This document shows positions 19,603-31,769 of a DNA stretch of 64,000 nt, piece by piece. The translations under genes and the position numbers were made by a program. The notes beneath the pieces were generated by a model, which saw only the letters and a list, made by a program, of their open reading frames with translations, did not search any database and was not told the origin of the DNA. Origin of the DNA: Fragilaria radians (lineage: Eukaryota > Bacillariophyta > Fragilariophyceae > Fragilariales > Fragilariaceae); contig CAAAJI010000086.1 of assembly GCA_900642245.1 (NCBI GenBank), positions 36,456-100,455 of the forward strand, written 5' to 3'. Within the stretch, counting starts at the first letter, position 1, and every line of letters begins with the position of its first letter.

Positions 19603-21279
19603 ATGACCCAAAATTGTTGGTTGGGAAAGCTAGGGGATCATGCTTCATTTGAACTGAAGCTCAGTGTTTTGATTGGCAATACACTTGCTTTTGTCGATGC
19701 TTTGAAACATAATTCAACCTTGAAATCTCTGAAAGTCATTTCTGAGTCTTCCTTATCATCTTTGAATTCGTACAAGATGACAATTATACACGAGGGTACA
19801 AGGGCGATTGCTGAAGCATTGAAGGTCAACTCTTTCTTGACATCTTTGAATCTTGAACATAATTATATTCAAGACGAGGGAGCAATGGCGATTGCTGATG
19901 CATTGAAGGTCAACTCTTCCTTGACATCTTTGACTATTAAATGCAATTCAATTAAAGGCGAGGGAGCAATGGCGATTGCTGATGCATTGAAGGTCAACTC
20001 TTCCTTGACATCTTTGGATATTGGTTCTAATTCAATTCAATACAAGGGAGCAATGGCGATTGCTGATGCATTGAAGGTCAACTCTTCCTTGTTACATTTG
20101 ACTCTTGGATCTAATTCAATTAAAGTCAAGGGAGCAATTGCAATTGCTGATGCATTGAAGGTCAACTCTTCCTTGACATCTTTGGATATTGGTTCTAATG
20201 CAATTCAATACAAGGGAGCAATGGCAATTGCTGATACATTGAAGGTCAACTCTTCCCTGTTATATTTGACTCTTGGATCTACTTCAATTAAAGACGAGGG
20301 AGCAATTGCAATTGCTGATGCATTGAAGGTCAACTCTTCCTTGTTATATTTGACTCTTGGGTCTTGTTCAATTCAATACAAGGGAGCAATGGCAATTGCT
20401 GATGCATTGCAGGCCAACTCTTCCTTGACATCTTTGAAACTTGACTATAATTCTACTAAAGACGAGGGAGCTATTGCAATTTCTGATGCATTGAAGGTCA
20501 ATTCTTCCTTGTTATCTGTGAATCTTGGTTCTAATTCAATTCAATACAAGGGAGCAATGGTGATTGCTGATGCATTGAAGTTCAACTCTTCCTTGACATC
20601 TTTGAATCTTGGTTCTAATTCAATTCAATACAAGGGAGCAACGGCAATTGCTGATGCATTGAAGGTCAACTCTTCCTTGAAATCTTTGAATCTTGGATCT
20701 AATTCAATTCAATACAAGGGAGCAACGGCAATTGCTGATGCATTAAAGGTCAACTCTTCCTTGAAATCTTTGAATCTTGGTTCTAATTCAATTCATTACA
20801 AGGGAGCTATTGCAATTGCTGATGCATTGAAGGTCAACTCTTCCTTGACATCTTTGAATCTTGAACATAATTATATTCAAGACAAGGGAGCAATGACAAT
20901 TGCTGACGCATTGAAGGTCAACTCTTCCTTGACATATTTGGGTATTGGTTCTAATTCAATTGAATACAAGGGAGCAATGGCAATGGCTGATGCCTTGCTA
21001 GAGAATACTTGCTTGACATCATTGCATCTTCCCGAAAATCAAATTACCAAAAAGGGAGTAGCATCCATTGCTAGGGCGTTAACATACAATCCTACTCTTG
21101 TAGACTTGAAGGTCTACGATCACAATTCCGATGAGTTCTCTGGCTTTCAAGAATTCAAGAACACATTTCCCCGTTTACAAGATTTACTAAATAATCTCAT
21201 TGGTAGGGATGGTGCTCAAATCTTAGGAAACACATTCCAAATAAAATCTCGATGTGTAATACATCTGATTCCTTATTGA
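19603..21279 (+). CDS. Leucine-rich repeat protein (RI/NLRC3-like repeats)
   Basis: An intronless frame of 558 aa (MTQNCWLGKLGDH...). From residue 65 to 512 it consists of sixteen 28-residue units of the type GAMAIADALKVNSSLTSL plus a variable part such as NLGSNSIQYK. One degenerate unit precedes them (LAFVDALKHNSTLKSLKV) and a short non-repeat tail follows. This is the ribonuclease-inhibitor/NLRC3 type of LRR, which forms a horseshoe used for protein binding. There is no signal peptide, membrane segment, NACHT, kinase or F-box domain, so the partner is unknown. The units are nearly identical at DNA level, pointing to recent expansion or gene conversion. The variable positions alternate mainly between two repeat flavours (LGSNSIQYK and LxxNSIKDE). 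It sits among retroelement relics. It could be one of a dispersed LRR family, or a non-essential copy. Confidence 0.8.
   Translation: MTQNCWLGKLGDHASFELKLSVLIGNTLAFVDALKHNSTLKSLKVISESSLSSLNSYKMTIIHEGTRAIAEALKVNSFLTSLNLEHNYIQDEGAMAIADALKVNSSLTSLTIKCNSIKGEGAMAIADALKVNSSLTSLDIGSNSIQYKGAMAIADALKVNSSLLHLTLGSNSIKVKGAIAIADALKVNSSLTSLDIGSNAIQYKGAMAIADTLKVNSSLLYLTLGSTSIKDEGAIAIADALKVNSSLLYLTLGSCSIQYKGAMAIADALQANSSLTSLKLDYNSTKDEGAIAISDALKVNSSLLSVNLGSNSIQYKGAMVIADALKFNSSLTSLNLGSNSIQYKGATAIADALKVNSSLKSLNLGSNSIQYKGATAIADALKVNSSLKSLNLGSNSIHYKGAIAIADALKVNSSLTSLNLEHNYIQDKGAMTIADALKVNSSLTYLGIGSNSIEYKGAMAMADALLENTCLTSLHLPENQITKKGVASIARALTYNPTLVDLKVYDHNSDEFSGFQEFKNTFPRLQDLLNNLIGRDGAQILGNTFQIKSRCVIHLIPY
19795..21138 (+). 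repeat. Sixteen 84-bp tandem coding repeats
   Basis: Each unit is 84 bp and encodes one 28-residue LRR. The segment gatgcattgaaggtcaactc recurs with few or no changes in most units; the greatest divergence is in the first unit and the last two. The number of units could be wrong in the assembly. Confidence 0.85.
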
Positions 21280-21399
21280 TGAAAGTGATGAAACAATTCC
21301 TGCAATTCAAACTCTTAACAAGTTCATGAATTTCATGATTTGGCAAATGTTCTTATTTTATTCTACATATTACAAAGCTTAGATTTTTAGTTGAAGCCT

Positions 21400-21970
21400 T
21401 GTCACTTCATCACATTTATTTTTTAACCATTTGGATTGTTGGTTTGCTTTACTCTTCTAACGTAACGGATTTGAGATCAATGTGTGTGATCTCATTTAAT
21501 GGAAAGAAAAATGAGTTGCCAACTTGGAGCAAAAAGTCCCTTTCTAAAGCCAAATGTTATAGTTATAAAAACGTTTTGTTGGGAAAGGATATTATTCCCA
21601 AGACTGATAAGTTTTTTAGGCGGAATTGGAAGAGATAAAGAAGATGGTGATGATTGCAAATTTTAACGAATATAATTTTTGATAAGGCAAGTAATGAAAA
21701 GTTGCAAAAATGAGGAATATGCTGATGGAAATGCATTCAAGGCTTGAAGAACAAGTTTGAAACCGTATTGGCTACATCATTGGTGTTGCTGAAGAGTCAG
21801 TTCTCTCAGTGTGCTCTTAAGAAAAATCAAGACCCTGATATTTGGATTAATGAATTGAAGAATTTGACTATGAATGTCAAAGTGTTGGAGTCTAGTATCA
21901 CAGAAAACCACTAGCTACGGATAGTAATGTAACTCGAGCTAATTCTTATAATGAACTTATCGGCATTCCG
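21400..21970 (+). mobile_element. Decayed copia gag fragment
   Basis: Plus-strand reading, with frame changes and stops, gives SFNGKKNELPTWSKKSLSKA and LLGKDIIPKTDKF near 21490-21620. Further down it gives KKNQDPDIWINELKNLTMNV and SSITENH near 21815-21910. The same gag sequence type occurs in the relic at 54.7-55.3 kb (KKGQDPETWNMESENPHVRL), so both belong to one copia gag family. No complete frame remains. It lies just downstream of the LRR gene. Confidence 0.65.
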
Positions 21971-23750
21971 TGCTGGCTGATTCCTTCACTTTAACATCCC
22001 CCCTGTTGCTAAATTTATTATCTTATTCAGACCTTCTTCGGTCATTCTTAATTTCTCCTTTTTCCAGGCTTCATTACTCATTTGCTATGTTCTCAAATCA
22101 TTATACAGGCTTTTCACCTTGGGCATTTCCGATTTTACGTTGCTCCTGAACAATGTCTATTCTCCGACCATATGTTCCAATTTTCAATCATCCAGTGGAG
22201 CACTCTTGATTCACGATATTTGTTTCATGCAAATAAAATATACTTTTTTACTGGTTTGCATCCATGGAAAAATAATTTGAAATGAATACTGTGAATAATT
22301 CAATGACAACTATCCGCTGCTATGTGCTTGTGAAAGCAGACCAAATGTCAGCAGTGTGAAAAAAAACTCGAATGCAAAATGATCTGAATAAGAAAAATCT
22401 AAGTCTTTTGCTACAGTTATAAATTGAGTATTTGATACACAAGGTAGGCAAAAAGGCGTCATATGATAGTGTGCGAATCAAATTTAATTCATCCAAAACT
22501 CTTGAGCTTGTAACACTCTAACTCCTACTAAGTTTTCAAGGATGAAGTGAAAATTTCATAAGGCTAGGAAAATCTCAGAGACATTGGAACGGTCGTTTTT
22601 CTGAAAATGATGAATGTAACATGAGTGGATGTCTTCATGATACATGCATGAAATTAAGGAGACCGACAAGGTCAAGGTTTGTAAGTGAAAGATCAACTTC
22701 TAATTTGACCAACCAGGTATGCTTCACATTGAGTGTCACATGATGTTACATTGTGATCTAAATTAGAACGTTTCTCTAATTGCAATTTGTATTCAACTCT
22801 TGTAAAGAGTTGGAATACAGCATGCGTGAACTTTACCAATATTGTTATACTGGACTTGGAAAGGATGAAGCATACTTTCCATCTATGAATATCTGCATCC
22901 AAATGTGTAAGGGGGAGAAATGGACACTTAAACCGCTACTGACTGTGAATGCATATACATGAAAACATAGACTATCAATTCATTATCAATGTACTTGTAT
23001 TGACAAAGAGAGAAATATTAGGAACTGCATCGCAAATACGTCTCATAGCCAATTAACTTTTTATAGATTGATTATTGCTCAAACCTTATAACCCATTTAA
23101 AGTAAAGTGTTATCTTTGTAACATATACATCGAGGCAGGTCAAGGATACTCATGATATAACTCTATTATGCATAATTTAATACATGTTTTTGCTGTTGAA
23201 CTTAAGTGTATAAAAGGGAAAGGTTAAAGTATAATAATGAAGCACTGGACTGGTAGGGCTGTAACTAATATGTCGATTGTTGTAGATCAGTCCTAGTATG
23301 TTTGTTCTCTTAAATGTTAGTGAGCGGGCAAAACAGCGATTAGGGAACTCAGACATATATATATTATATACCCAGGAATTGGGAAACACAGGCATATATA
23401 ATTTTTAACCCAGGAGTTCTTAATATGATTTCTTCTTTTGGTACATCGAAAACCTAATTGCATCAGTCCAAAGGCAAGTAATTAATGTTCCAATTGTTGA
23501 TTTTGGAAATATGCATCATGATTTGAGAAAACAGAAATAGTTCAAGTTGTAGAAAATCAAAGACACTAATGTTTGTTGGCAATTCAATAGAGTAGGAACT
23601 TACCAATGAAGGATAATTTCATGGAGAAGTTTTTAGGGGATGTAAAATGTGTGGGATTCTCGGATCTGCTATTGTTACAAATGAATGAAATCAGCCTTGC
23701 GGGTATGAATTAGTTGTGGGTACCTTGAACCAAGAGATGTTGAAATGATA
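21971..23750. other. Repeat-rich non-coding stretch
   Basis: AT-rich sequence without a convincing gene. Short frames on both strands at 22690-22960 are antisense to one another and have no motif. A TATA-like tgtataaaagggaaagg occurs near 23208. It may be eroded retroelement sequence, but I could not show this. Confidence 0.35.
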
Positions 23751-23886
23751 AGTTGATAAACAACTTTTCTTTAGAAGTAGCTAGTGTCCACATTCTCACA
23801 CACAAGCTGTAATTTGAAGTAACACATTTGCTGCTCTTGAAAATTGGATAAAACAATCTTCTCCAATTCTTAAGCTGAAAATATTT
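23751..23886. repeat. LTR-like repeat, copy A
   Basis: Shares agttgataaacaac, gtaacacatt and aaaacaatcttctccaa, in the same order and orientation, with the copy at 26158-26326. A more distant relative is at 56636-56760. Boundaries are approximate. Confidence 0.5.
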
Positions 23887-26157
23887 GTTAAGGGAGGAGT
23901 ACAAGGAAAAGATTCTCAACGCACGTCTATTTACTCATCTCCTTCCTGAAGATTGAATGAAACACGGTGCTGTTGAGTTTATCGAAAAAATCTCCGCTTA
24001 AATTTTTTTCAAAATTACTATGCTATTTACCGTTCTTCCAAACTTCGAATTAATTGTTCCATTACTGACACAATCTTGAATGGATTGGCAAGTTATGTCA
24101 ATATGTTTTGTTCCGATGGTAGTTGAGGCGCTTTGGCCAGATAAAACGCCCCACAGGATAGTTATTAAGGTATCACACACCCAATCATACTCGTCCTTGT
24201 ATCAGCATCCCTAGCACAATGTTAGCCGAAATGTCTCATGATGTTACAATCAAATCCCTGAGAAACAAACTTGATCGCCAAATACAACATCTAGTGTGTG
24301 AAAAGTTTGTACCATCAATCTCTTTACTCCACTCTCTGACACAATTAGATACTTCTGAAATCAAATACTTTATTTAACTCCCGATCTGCATTTTCAGTTT
24401 TTAAAACTTTAGTTTCTTGGTTTTGGGTTGCAAAACCTGTACTCCTGGACCTGTGGGAGTCTCGATCTCATTCAAGTTGTTAAATGTTCTTTAAACATCA
24501 ATGATGACTTCCTGATTAAATCTGGCTGGGAAGGATAGAAAGCCTTACCTCTCTCCTGATCTTACTTCCAATAAAATCCTTAATCTCTGGCTTTCTTTTG
24601 AACGATAAGTTAATTGCAATCTCTTCCATAGTTCTCGTTATTGCTATTTTATTGCAAATTACGAAACAGTCGACAAAATGCATTGCCAAGAACAAAACAA
24701 CTTAATAGATTTCCCCTTTAAAGTCTTTTCAAAGCATATTTGCTGCCACCATTCTCTAGCAGCTTAAACCAAGCCATAGATTGATTTGTCTAGGTTTAGG
24801 TAGATATTGACCCTCTTTCTTTGTCCAAGCACTCTTGATATCTTTTAGGCTCCTATAAAAATTGCTCCCCACTGAATATACGTGAAGGAATTGTCTTTAC
24901 ATTAAGCTGGCATCACGTTTGAAGCAACATCATTCGATACAGGGGCGTGGCTCTAATCGAAATTGACTTCAGCTTCTTGATTATAGCCGTTTGCCACTAG
25001 CCTTATTCAATATACTCCGTCCTTTTGGTCTTCAATAACCATATTTTCCCATTAACTTTTCTTTCTTCTGATAGTTACCTAATCCCTTACTGTTCCCCAC
25101 TTCATCTGCATCTTGCTACTTCTCTCATACCCTTGTGTCTTTGTGTTACCATGCTTGCTCGGGAGCAGTGGCTTCTCAATTGCTTTATTGACTGTCTCTT
25201 CTTGAATTAAGAGACAAAACAGCCCTTCCTGCTCTTTACCATTGTTATTTTGTAGCGCTTTAAACTCTTTTATCAATCAAATTTGTTTTGGTACTTTCTT
25301 CTTCGCACATCTTCATAAATGATATTTTAGTTTGTATCTCTACTTTGTTACTCTTGATTTTATTCTCAGTCTCTGCTGGCTTGTGCGTGCAAAGTGAACC
25401 AAATAGTCCTTGACATTTTGAGTTTATGGTATCCTATGACCTTTTTGTGCAATCAACACCACTTGTGCTTAATGCTCTCCCAGTTTTCATGCTAATTGCT
25501 CAATACACACTTCCGGCATGATTCTTGGCAAATCCACCACATAGACACAATAATACACTCTATGCAAGCTTTGACTTTATTGTGGGATATTACTGTCAGT
25601 ATCAGTTTAACTTCACCAAAGTTCTCAATGGATGTACATAATCTGGTTGCTTGTTTTAGAATCTTACATAGGGGTCTTGTTAAACTATGCTGCTCACCTC
25701 TGCTCTAAAATGATCCCTTTGCTGAAACGCTGCCTGCATTTGTGATTTCATGGAACCATTATTGAGTTGTTGTTTGAAGCTTGCCCCTGCATTCAGAGCG
25801 TTTCCTTTGGGAAATTCCATAACTATAGCCTCATCTATCATTCCAAAAATTACGTCCACTTCACATACGAGCGTTAGGTTCACGTTTGCTGATGAGTTCA
25901 GGTGAGAATTTTGGTGATTTTTGGCATCTAGTGGCATTACTACATCCAAGGAACCTTTTACTTTTGCCGTTGCTAAGAAAGTCTTTGACCACTTTAGCCA
26001 ATTTTCTTCCTTACCTGAGAACGAATTGACTCATATGGACTATTTCGTGTCATCTACTGCCATGTTTTCCAATTGAATGTATCGAAAAGTGTTACAGGAG
26101 TATTGCTGATGTGAATCTGATGTGCAGGTAACTTAAATCTAGAAATATACAATGTAT

Positions 26158-26326
26158 AGGTTGATAAACAACCCTTCGCTTCAAAGAGTATTAGTTTCTA
26201 AATCAATGCTCTTGCTGCTGCTTTCGCTCTAGCACAGAATCAGTAAATCAATGTAACACATTCGACGTTTCCACATTTGCAAATCGAAAACAATCTTCTC
26301 CAAATCCATAAGCGGAATATGTTTCT
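26158..26326. repeat. LTR-like repeat, copy B
   Basis: Same ordered blocks as copy A: ggttgataaacaac, gtaacacatt, aaaacaatcttctccaa, then aagcgg against aagctg. It also shares ttgctgctgctttcgctct with the 56.6 kb copy (ctgttgctttgctctct). Boundaries are approximate. Confidence 0.5.
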
Positions 26327-27062
26327 TGAAAAGAGTGTTAGGGACATATTCTTGATATCAGATGTATGTTGGATGAAGAAAGCATCCGAGAAATCTGCTT
26401 GCTACTTATGGGTATGTCTTGAACTTACTTCTGAAATTTCGCTGCAAGTATCTTTTGTAAATTAACTTACAGGCTCACAATTAAATGAAAAATGAATGTC
26501 CATACAAAGCATCCATCTTCCTTACTATGGAAAATCTTCTAATTTACCATTTTTTGTCTGAAGTTGTGAACTTTCTCACTCAATGTCAGATAATGTTAGT
26601 CACCACTTGGTGCTTTTCATTTGGAGGCAATTTCCTTACTTGTGGTTAAGGTGGTTAACCAGGAAAGATCATCAAGTAGTATTTAATAAAAATATCCAGG
26701 AACTACTTAACATTTCACATAGTTTAGAAGTTTCATGATAACTAATATACGGTTGGTTTATTACTATTATTCACCTGAAATTACATGTGGTTTGAAAAGT
26801 TCGTAACGAGGTGAACAAGTCTTGCCTATTTAATTTAGCAATTTCTAGGCTCTCTGGGTTCACATTTCGAGACAACCGCGTAACACCTACCAAAATCCTT
26901 GCATCCCCTTATGTAAATGACCACTTAGAGTATTCCTCAAGTTTATACGGTGCAAGAACTCGAGAACAAATAAACGCAACTTGTACCTTGAAAAGAGAGA
27001 GGTAGTAAGGATTCAAACTCGGAAGTATCAGCTCGGTTCGTGAACTTTTACTCTCTTTACAA
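26327..27062. other. Intergenic spacer downstream of the four-repeat MYB
   Basis: No gene recognised. The right part should contain the 3' UTR of the MYB gene, which ends at 27063. Short open frames at 26277-26465 and 26811-27005 have no motif. Confidence 0.45.
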
Positions 27063-29107
27063 CTAAATAGATGCTTCGCGTTCTGGGTTCATCAAATTAT
27101 TGGAAGATCCTGAATCATTATTTCCACTGCCACCACCACCACCGCCGCCGCCAAAGCGTCCACTTCCTCGAATCGACGGATGAGGTGGACCATATCCCGG
27201 AGACGGATAGTGACTGGAAGGGGGTGGCATTGAATCGCTGGAGCCATCTTTGGTTGGAGAGTCTCCACCACTACCTCTTCCGTCTTTGGGAGATGATCCA
27301 GAGTCACTCTGTGCAGATGGATGGTGGGAAGGTGGAGTTCGATGGGAACCAGTAGGGGGAGGTGGTGGGGGTCCATAACCTGGATGATGATAATGATGAG
27401 GTGGCGGCATGTGTCCGTACGTTGGGGGATACATGTAATGGCCATGTGGAGTATGATGTCCCTCGTGTCCTCCTGATCCAGGAGGAGGAGGACCTTGTGG
27501 TGGATAATATCCGCCTACAGCTGGATGTGGTGGGTAATGATGATGTTGAGGGTGCATCTGATGAGGATACGGTGGTGGATGACCGGATGTCGCCTGATGA
27601 TATGGACCACCTCCCCATGTTGGAGGAGGTTGAGGTGTGTGAGCGGGACCCCCCATAGAATGAATCATTTGCACTTGCTGCAGTGCTGCTGCGATCAGTT
27701 TCTAAGGATTATAATCAGTGAGATGTGAATGAAAGAACATGTTTTTTCAAGTTGTATGAATATTTCCAGAATACATACCTCTTTTCCATGTTGTTGAAAT
27801 TTTCTTTGAATTGTTGAATACCAATGATTCTTCACATCATTATCAGATCTCCCAGGAAGTTGCTTGGATATATTGGCCCATCTATTCCCATGATGTTCAT
27901 GAAGCGCAATCAAAACAGCCTCCTCGTCGTCTGTCCATTCTCCTTTCTTGAGCTCTGGATCGAGATGATTCACAAATCGCTCACGACATTGTTTTCCCTG
28001 TCGGCCGGGCAAGTGTGCTGCAATTTTTGCCCACTTCCTGCCGTATAATTGTCGCTTGTCCCGAAGAATATTATCCTCCTCCGCAGTCCATGATCCTTTC
28101 CCCTTGATGACTGGTGGAGTTGATAGTGTTTGCCATTTTGTTAAGCAATCAATCGCTGTCTTTCCATTGAAATTGTGCGCCACCTCATTCCATCTTGGAG
28201 ATGCTATGTGTGTAATCAAGGAAAGGATAAATGAGGAATTAGGATGAATGAAAAGGAATAACGTGTTCTCCAAAAGTATTTAGGTAGATGAACTTACATT
28301 CTGAATAGGCTTCGACTAACTTCCGCAGCAAATCAATTTCTTCTTGTGACCATTGTACTTGTTCAGTTTCTTTTCGAGGTTTTTTTGCTAGTGACTGTCT
28401 ATCTAGTAGCTCTTCTTCTTTCATAGTAGTCCCTGGAGACCCTGATGCAGATGGCGATTCTAAAGCTGATGCAGGACTTTCCTCGAGTGAGTCATCCTTA
28501 GGTCCTTTTTCCAATACTTGAATGTAGCGCCGTAAACAATCTATCGCTGTTTTTCCTGGGAAGGATTTCGCTATATCCTCCCAATCGTCGTCGTCATCAT
28601 CATCATCATCAGCACCTCGCTTTCTACGAAGGGATATGATTGCCTTCTGTAATTTGTCTTCTTCGGCAGTTGTCCACAATATTCTTTCCTTCTTCACTGA
28701 GGTTAATGCTTTTTTACTATCCAGCTGGTCGTCGTCGTCATCTGCAACTTCCTCATCATCATCCTCATCGTCTTCATCTTCGTCGTCGTCATCAGCTTCA
28801 TTATCTTCGTCATCCAAATTTGTATGATCAAGAGGAGTATTTGGTTCTTCCAACTTTCTTTTTCTACTTTGATCTTTTAGTGATGCAATAGACTGTTCAA
28901 TGCGTCTTTTTGTTTACTAGTTTTGGAGATTTCATCTTCGACGCCATCATCATCTTCATCCGCCATACTGTTGTTACTGCTACTATTTGCATTATCATCA
29001 TTACGAAGTTCAAGAGAGTGATCTCTCGAGATTTCAGTCGCTTTAGCCATGTTTTCCCTTTCTTCATCTGGTTCTTTTACTGGCGATAAAGGTAATGAAG
29101 ATTCCAT
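27063..29107 (-). CDS. Four-repeat MYB transcription factor (4R-MYB)
   Basis: Exons on the minus strand are 29107-28298, 28203-27779 and 27701-27063, with GT-AG introns of 94 and 77 nt. The frame is continuous only if one A is added to the A5 run at 28907-28911 (T5 on the plus strand); then 624 aa result. The first part is acidic with long Asp/Glu runs. Four MYB repeats follow: R1 from ILWTTAEEDKLQKA to CLRRYIQVL, broken by an Asp run; R2 from VQWSQEEIDLLRKL to CLTKWQTL, split by the first intron; R3 from KGSWTAEEDNIL to CRERFVNHLDPEL; R4 from KGEWTDDEEAVLIALHEHHG to HWYSTIQRK. R3-R4 are canonical and resemble the cell-cycle 3R-MYB/c-Myb type; R1-R2 share KTAIDCL. The C-terminus is rich in His, Pro and Gly and ends with a Gly run. 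It is likely a nuclear DNA-binding regulator; targets are unknown. Confidence 0.85.
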
Positions 29108-31079
29108 TTTAAGGTTTTGTAGCTCTTGAAGAAGTCGAATTCAACTAATTGTGATGATGAATAATCTTTAGATCGGTTTTTGTGCTGTTTTGTCGTAGTT
29201 CTTTTCGTGTTGCTTGCTTTCCTGTTTTAGTTTGCTATGCGTTGAATGCCTTCCTGTTGACAGTTGTACTCTTTTCTAATGATATAATCTCAGGAGAATA
29301 TACCAAGGTAAAGGCTTCAAAAGCAAGAAGGACAAGAACAGCAATTGCAACCACAAGTCGTACTTGTTACAACAAGGTACGATAGTGATTATCAAGTTTT
29401 TCTAGCAATTCCTTCGACCTTTCAGATGAGTCAGACTCTAAGGACTACTATTACACGTATTGTACAACAGGGACGATGACAATCACAGCGACAACAACCA
29501 CAAAAACAACCACAACAACTACGTCAAAACCACCCCCTCGAAGACGAATCCGTTCTTCCCCCACAGGTCGAGCCTTTTTTTTTAAGATTCCTACGTAAAA
29601 GTAATAATACTTGGCGCTTCTTCGAATCACCTGTTTACTTAACTGACTTACCGTTATTTCCAGGTTTTCTCTCAATACTTCATCCTACTGTGGATGAAAA
29701 ACGCATCAGCCTGGCGATTGTACACCAAGATTTTTCCGTACACTTGAAGGCTTGAATTTTTCCAAATCTTGCGAAACTATTTTTCGACTTATTATATTCA
29801 TCTTTATTCATACTACGAAGTCATATATATACATTGAAATACACTATAGTCATATTTATATATGCTCACCTAAGGTAATTTTGCTCAACAGAAACTTTAA
29901 GCATGTGACAGTAATTTGAATGAAAAAAATGAATTAGCGAGGCGGGCATGGATGTACACTTCGCTGTCACTCGCCATGTTGCAGCCAATATTACAAGTGA
30001 ATCCTAATCGTCCATCCAATCTTTTCGAAAGCAAAAAATGTTCTTTTGAAATAAATAGACCAAATTTCCAGAAAAATAGTCGACCAACAAACTACTATCC
30101 TTTTCGTCAGGATTGAACAGCAAAGTGAGTACTACCGGCACGACCATTTTTGTCGGAGGTGATATATCATTCGTCGAGGCGTTCAATAAGTAATGAATGA
30201 AAAATCTAAAAATGATAATTTAATCTCCGTCGTGGATTCCATCATGTTTGACTTGACTTTATCAGATAGTTTGTATTTTGGTATAAATCAAACCTAATGC
30301 ATCCAGTTTATATAATCCTATGAATTTTACTCAAGTCTTTATCACAAACCAAAAAAGTAAAAAGGAAATTTTCCAATTCATTCAGTATTAGTTGTCCTTT
30401 CGTTCTGTGTACACTTGCTTTTTTCGTCAGAGTGTGATCTTTATTCTGAAAACATTCAAACATAATGGCTATCATCAGAATGACGAATAAAAAGACAGGT
30501 AATAAATCTGATGCAATTCAAAACTTGCATTACGTATACCAGTCAAAAAAAAGTTTTACAAATCACTATCCGTTCGTTGAAGGTTAAAGATTTATTCATC
30601 CTATTCAAATCTCTTCTCTTATGCGGGAATAATGTTGTTGGTTAAACGAGAGAAAATGACTAGAATTGGAAAACAAGGACAGCTGTCCAGAGGGATAGAA
30701 AATCTGTTGAGATGCGACCTTTACGAATTTCAAGGTATGCTTTTCAACCAGAATCCAAAGCATGATGGCGAATGAGACCAGACCATTTAATTTCAGGGAA
30801 AGCTGAAAGCTTAATTTAGGATTAACACAAAAAAGGCGTATAATCCGTTGTTTAGGTTGCTGATCTTGCTTTGAAGGTTGAAATGCTTGCATTGTAGGAT
30901 CCTTTTTTTAGTGAAATATTGGTCAATGATGACTGATAATTGTAGTTTTCATTTCCGATGACAAAAAATGGGATTATACTGTACTGGTTCCTGGGAAAAG
31001 GCTGGTCCACCAAAATATACACAAAGAAGTTTATGAAAATTGTACTCATCACAGGAAACATAAATATCCATCATTTATT
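29108..31079. other. Upstream and gene-poor region
   Basis: The first part is the upstream region of the 4R-MYB gene. At about 29422-29590 the plus strand stays open through DESDSKDYYYTYCTTG and a Thr/Lys-rich stretch into SKPPPRRRIRSSPTG, preceded by an acceptor-like ccttcgacctttcag. With a hydrophobic frame at 29182-29280 this could be exons of a small gene, but I could not build a clean model. From 29700 on the sequence is AT-rich without recognised genes. Confidence 0.35.
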
Positions 31080-31700
31080 TTTTGCTGTCAATCACTCCAA
31101 AGGATTTAGGATACGTATCAAAGTTGTCAACTTTTAGTTCTTGCATTCTGAACCAAATGAATATCTTTGAATGACACACCAATCATTTCCTCTTCCAATT
31201 TGAACAAATCGCATCAAGGAACTGAATGACAAGTAAGGGCATAATTTATGCCTTTCTTACATGGTAAAGCCATTAGAAGGAACATTGATCAGCTCTAGGT
31301 AATGCAAAATGCAATTGACCCTCTAAATGAGGAACTTACTCTTTAGTCCCTGCATCTATTGCTTTTGAGAAGTCCCATACATGCTTGAAAGCTGCGCAAA
31401 CAACTTCAAAGTTGAAAGCACATGCACTTCAATCCACCTGAATAACTTTTCCAATACCAACATTTCCCAGTGCTCTCTTTGTATACCGCACCAACCTTGT
31501 GCAATGGCGGAACGAAATACCAGCTGAAAAGTAGGAAACAATCATGTTTAATTGCAGCTTGTTGGAAGATGCTTCATAATGCTTTCCTCCATCACTAGAT
31601 AAGTAAAGGTATCTTTGTCGCTTCCTGCTGTAATATTGTCTTCTGCAAGTACTTGATCGCAATTCAACGCAGAATTAGGCTTATCACTCAGATTTCGACA
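31080..31700 (-). mobile_element. Degenerate transposase-like repeat fragment
   Basis: The minus strand reads as a broken protein: SAGISFRHCTRLVRYTKRAL and IGKVIQVD near 31430-31540, AIDAGTK near 31340, and in other frames DAICSNWKEEMIGVSFKDI near 31165-31215. The pieces are colinear and look like one gene disrupted by frameshifts and stops. They recall hAT-like or related transposase-derived repeats of stramenopiles, but the family is not certain. It could instead be a pseudogene of a host gene. Confidence 0.35.
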
Positions 31701-31769
31701 TCTCCTTCTTTACTCAAGAACCCAAGAATATACACAATAAAAGAACATTAGCATCAATCATTCAACATG

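Larger units (their letters stand above)
23751..26326 (-). mobile_element. Decayed Ty1/copia element with LTR-like ends
   Basis: Minus-strand translation, interrupted by stops and frameshifts, gives reverse transcriptase landmarks in order. RLVANGYNQEAEVNF and HAPVSNDVASNV near 24915-25000 correspond to the ARLVAKGYxQ...D(F)xExFAPV region. YLNLDKSIYGLV and AAREWWQQ near 24735-24812 correspond to the LxKSIYGLxQAxRxWW region typical of diatom copia. ETPTGPGVQVLQP near 24440 resembles the RT-RNase H linker. Related direct repeats lie on either side (23751-23886 and 26158-26326), as expected for eroded LTRs. The interval is short for a copia element, so gag and integrase are probably deleted. Confidence 0.6.

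Noticed and set aside
27001..27030. tRNA B-box-like sequence ggattcaaactc
   Set aside because: No A box at the proper distance and no cloverleaf could be drawn.
27071..27728. Overlapping frames opposite and beside the MYB C-terminus
   Set aside because: Shadows of the His/Pro/Gly-rich repeats; no splice or domain support.
28636..28891. Plus-strand Ser- or His-rich frames near 28.7 kb
   Set aside because: They are the reverse reading of the Asp/Glu runs in the 4R-MYB gene.
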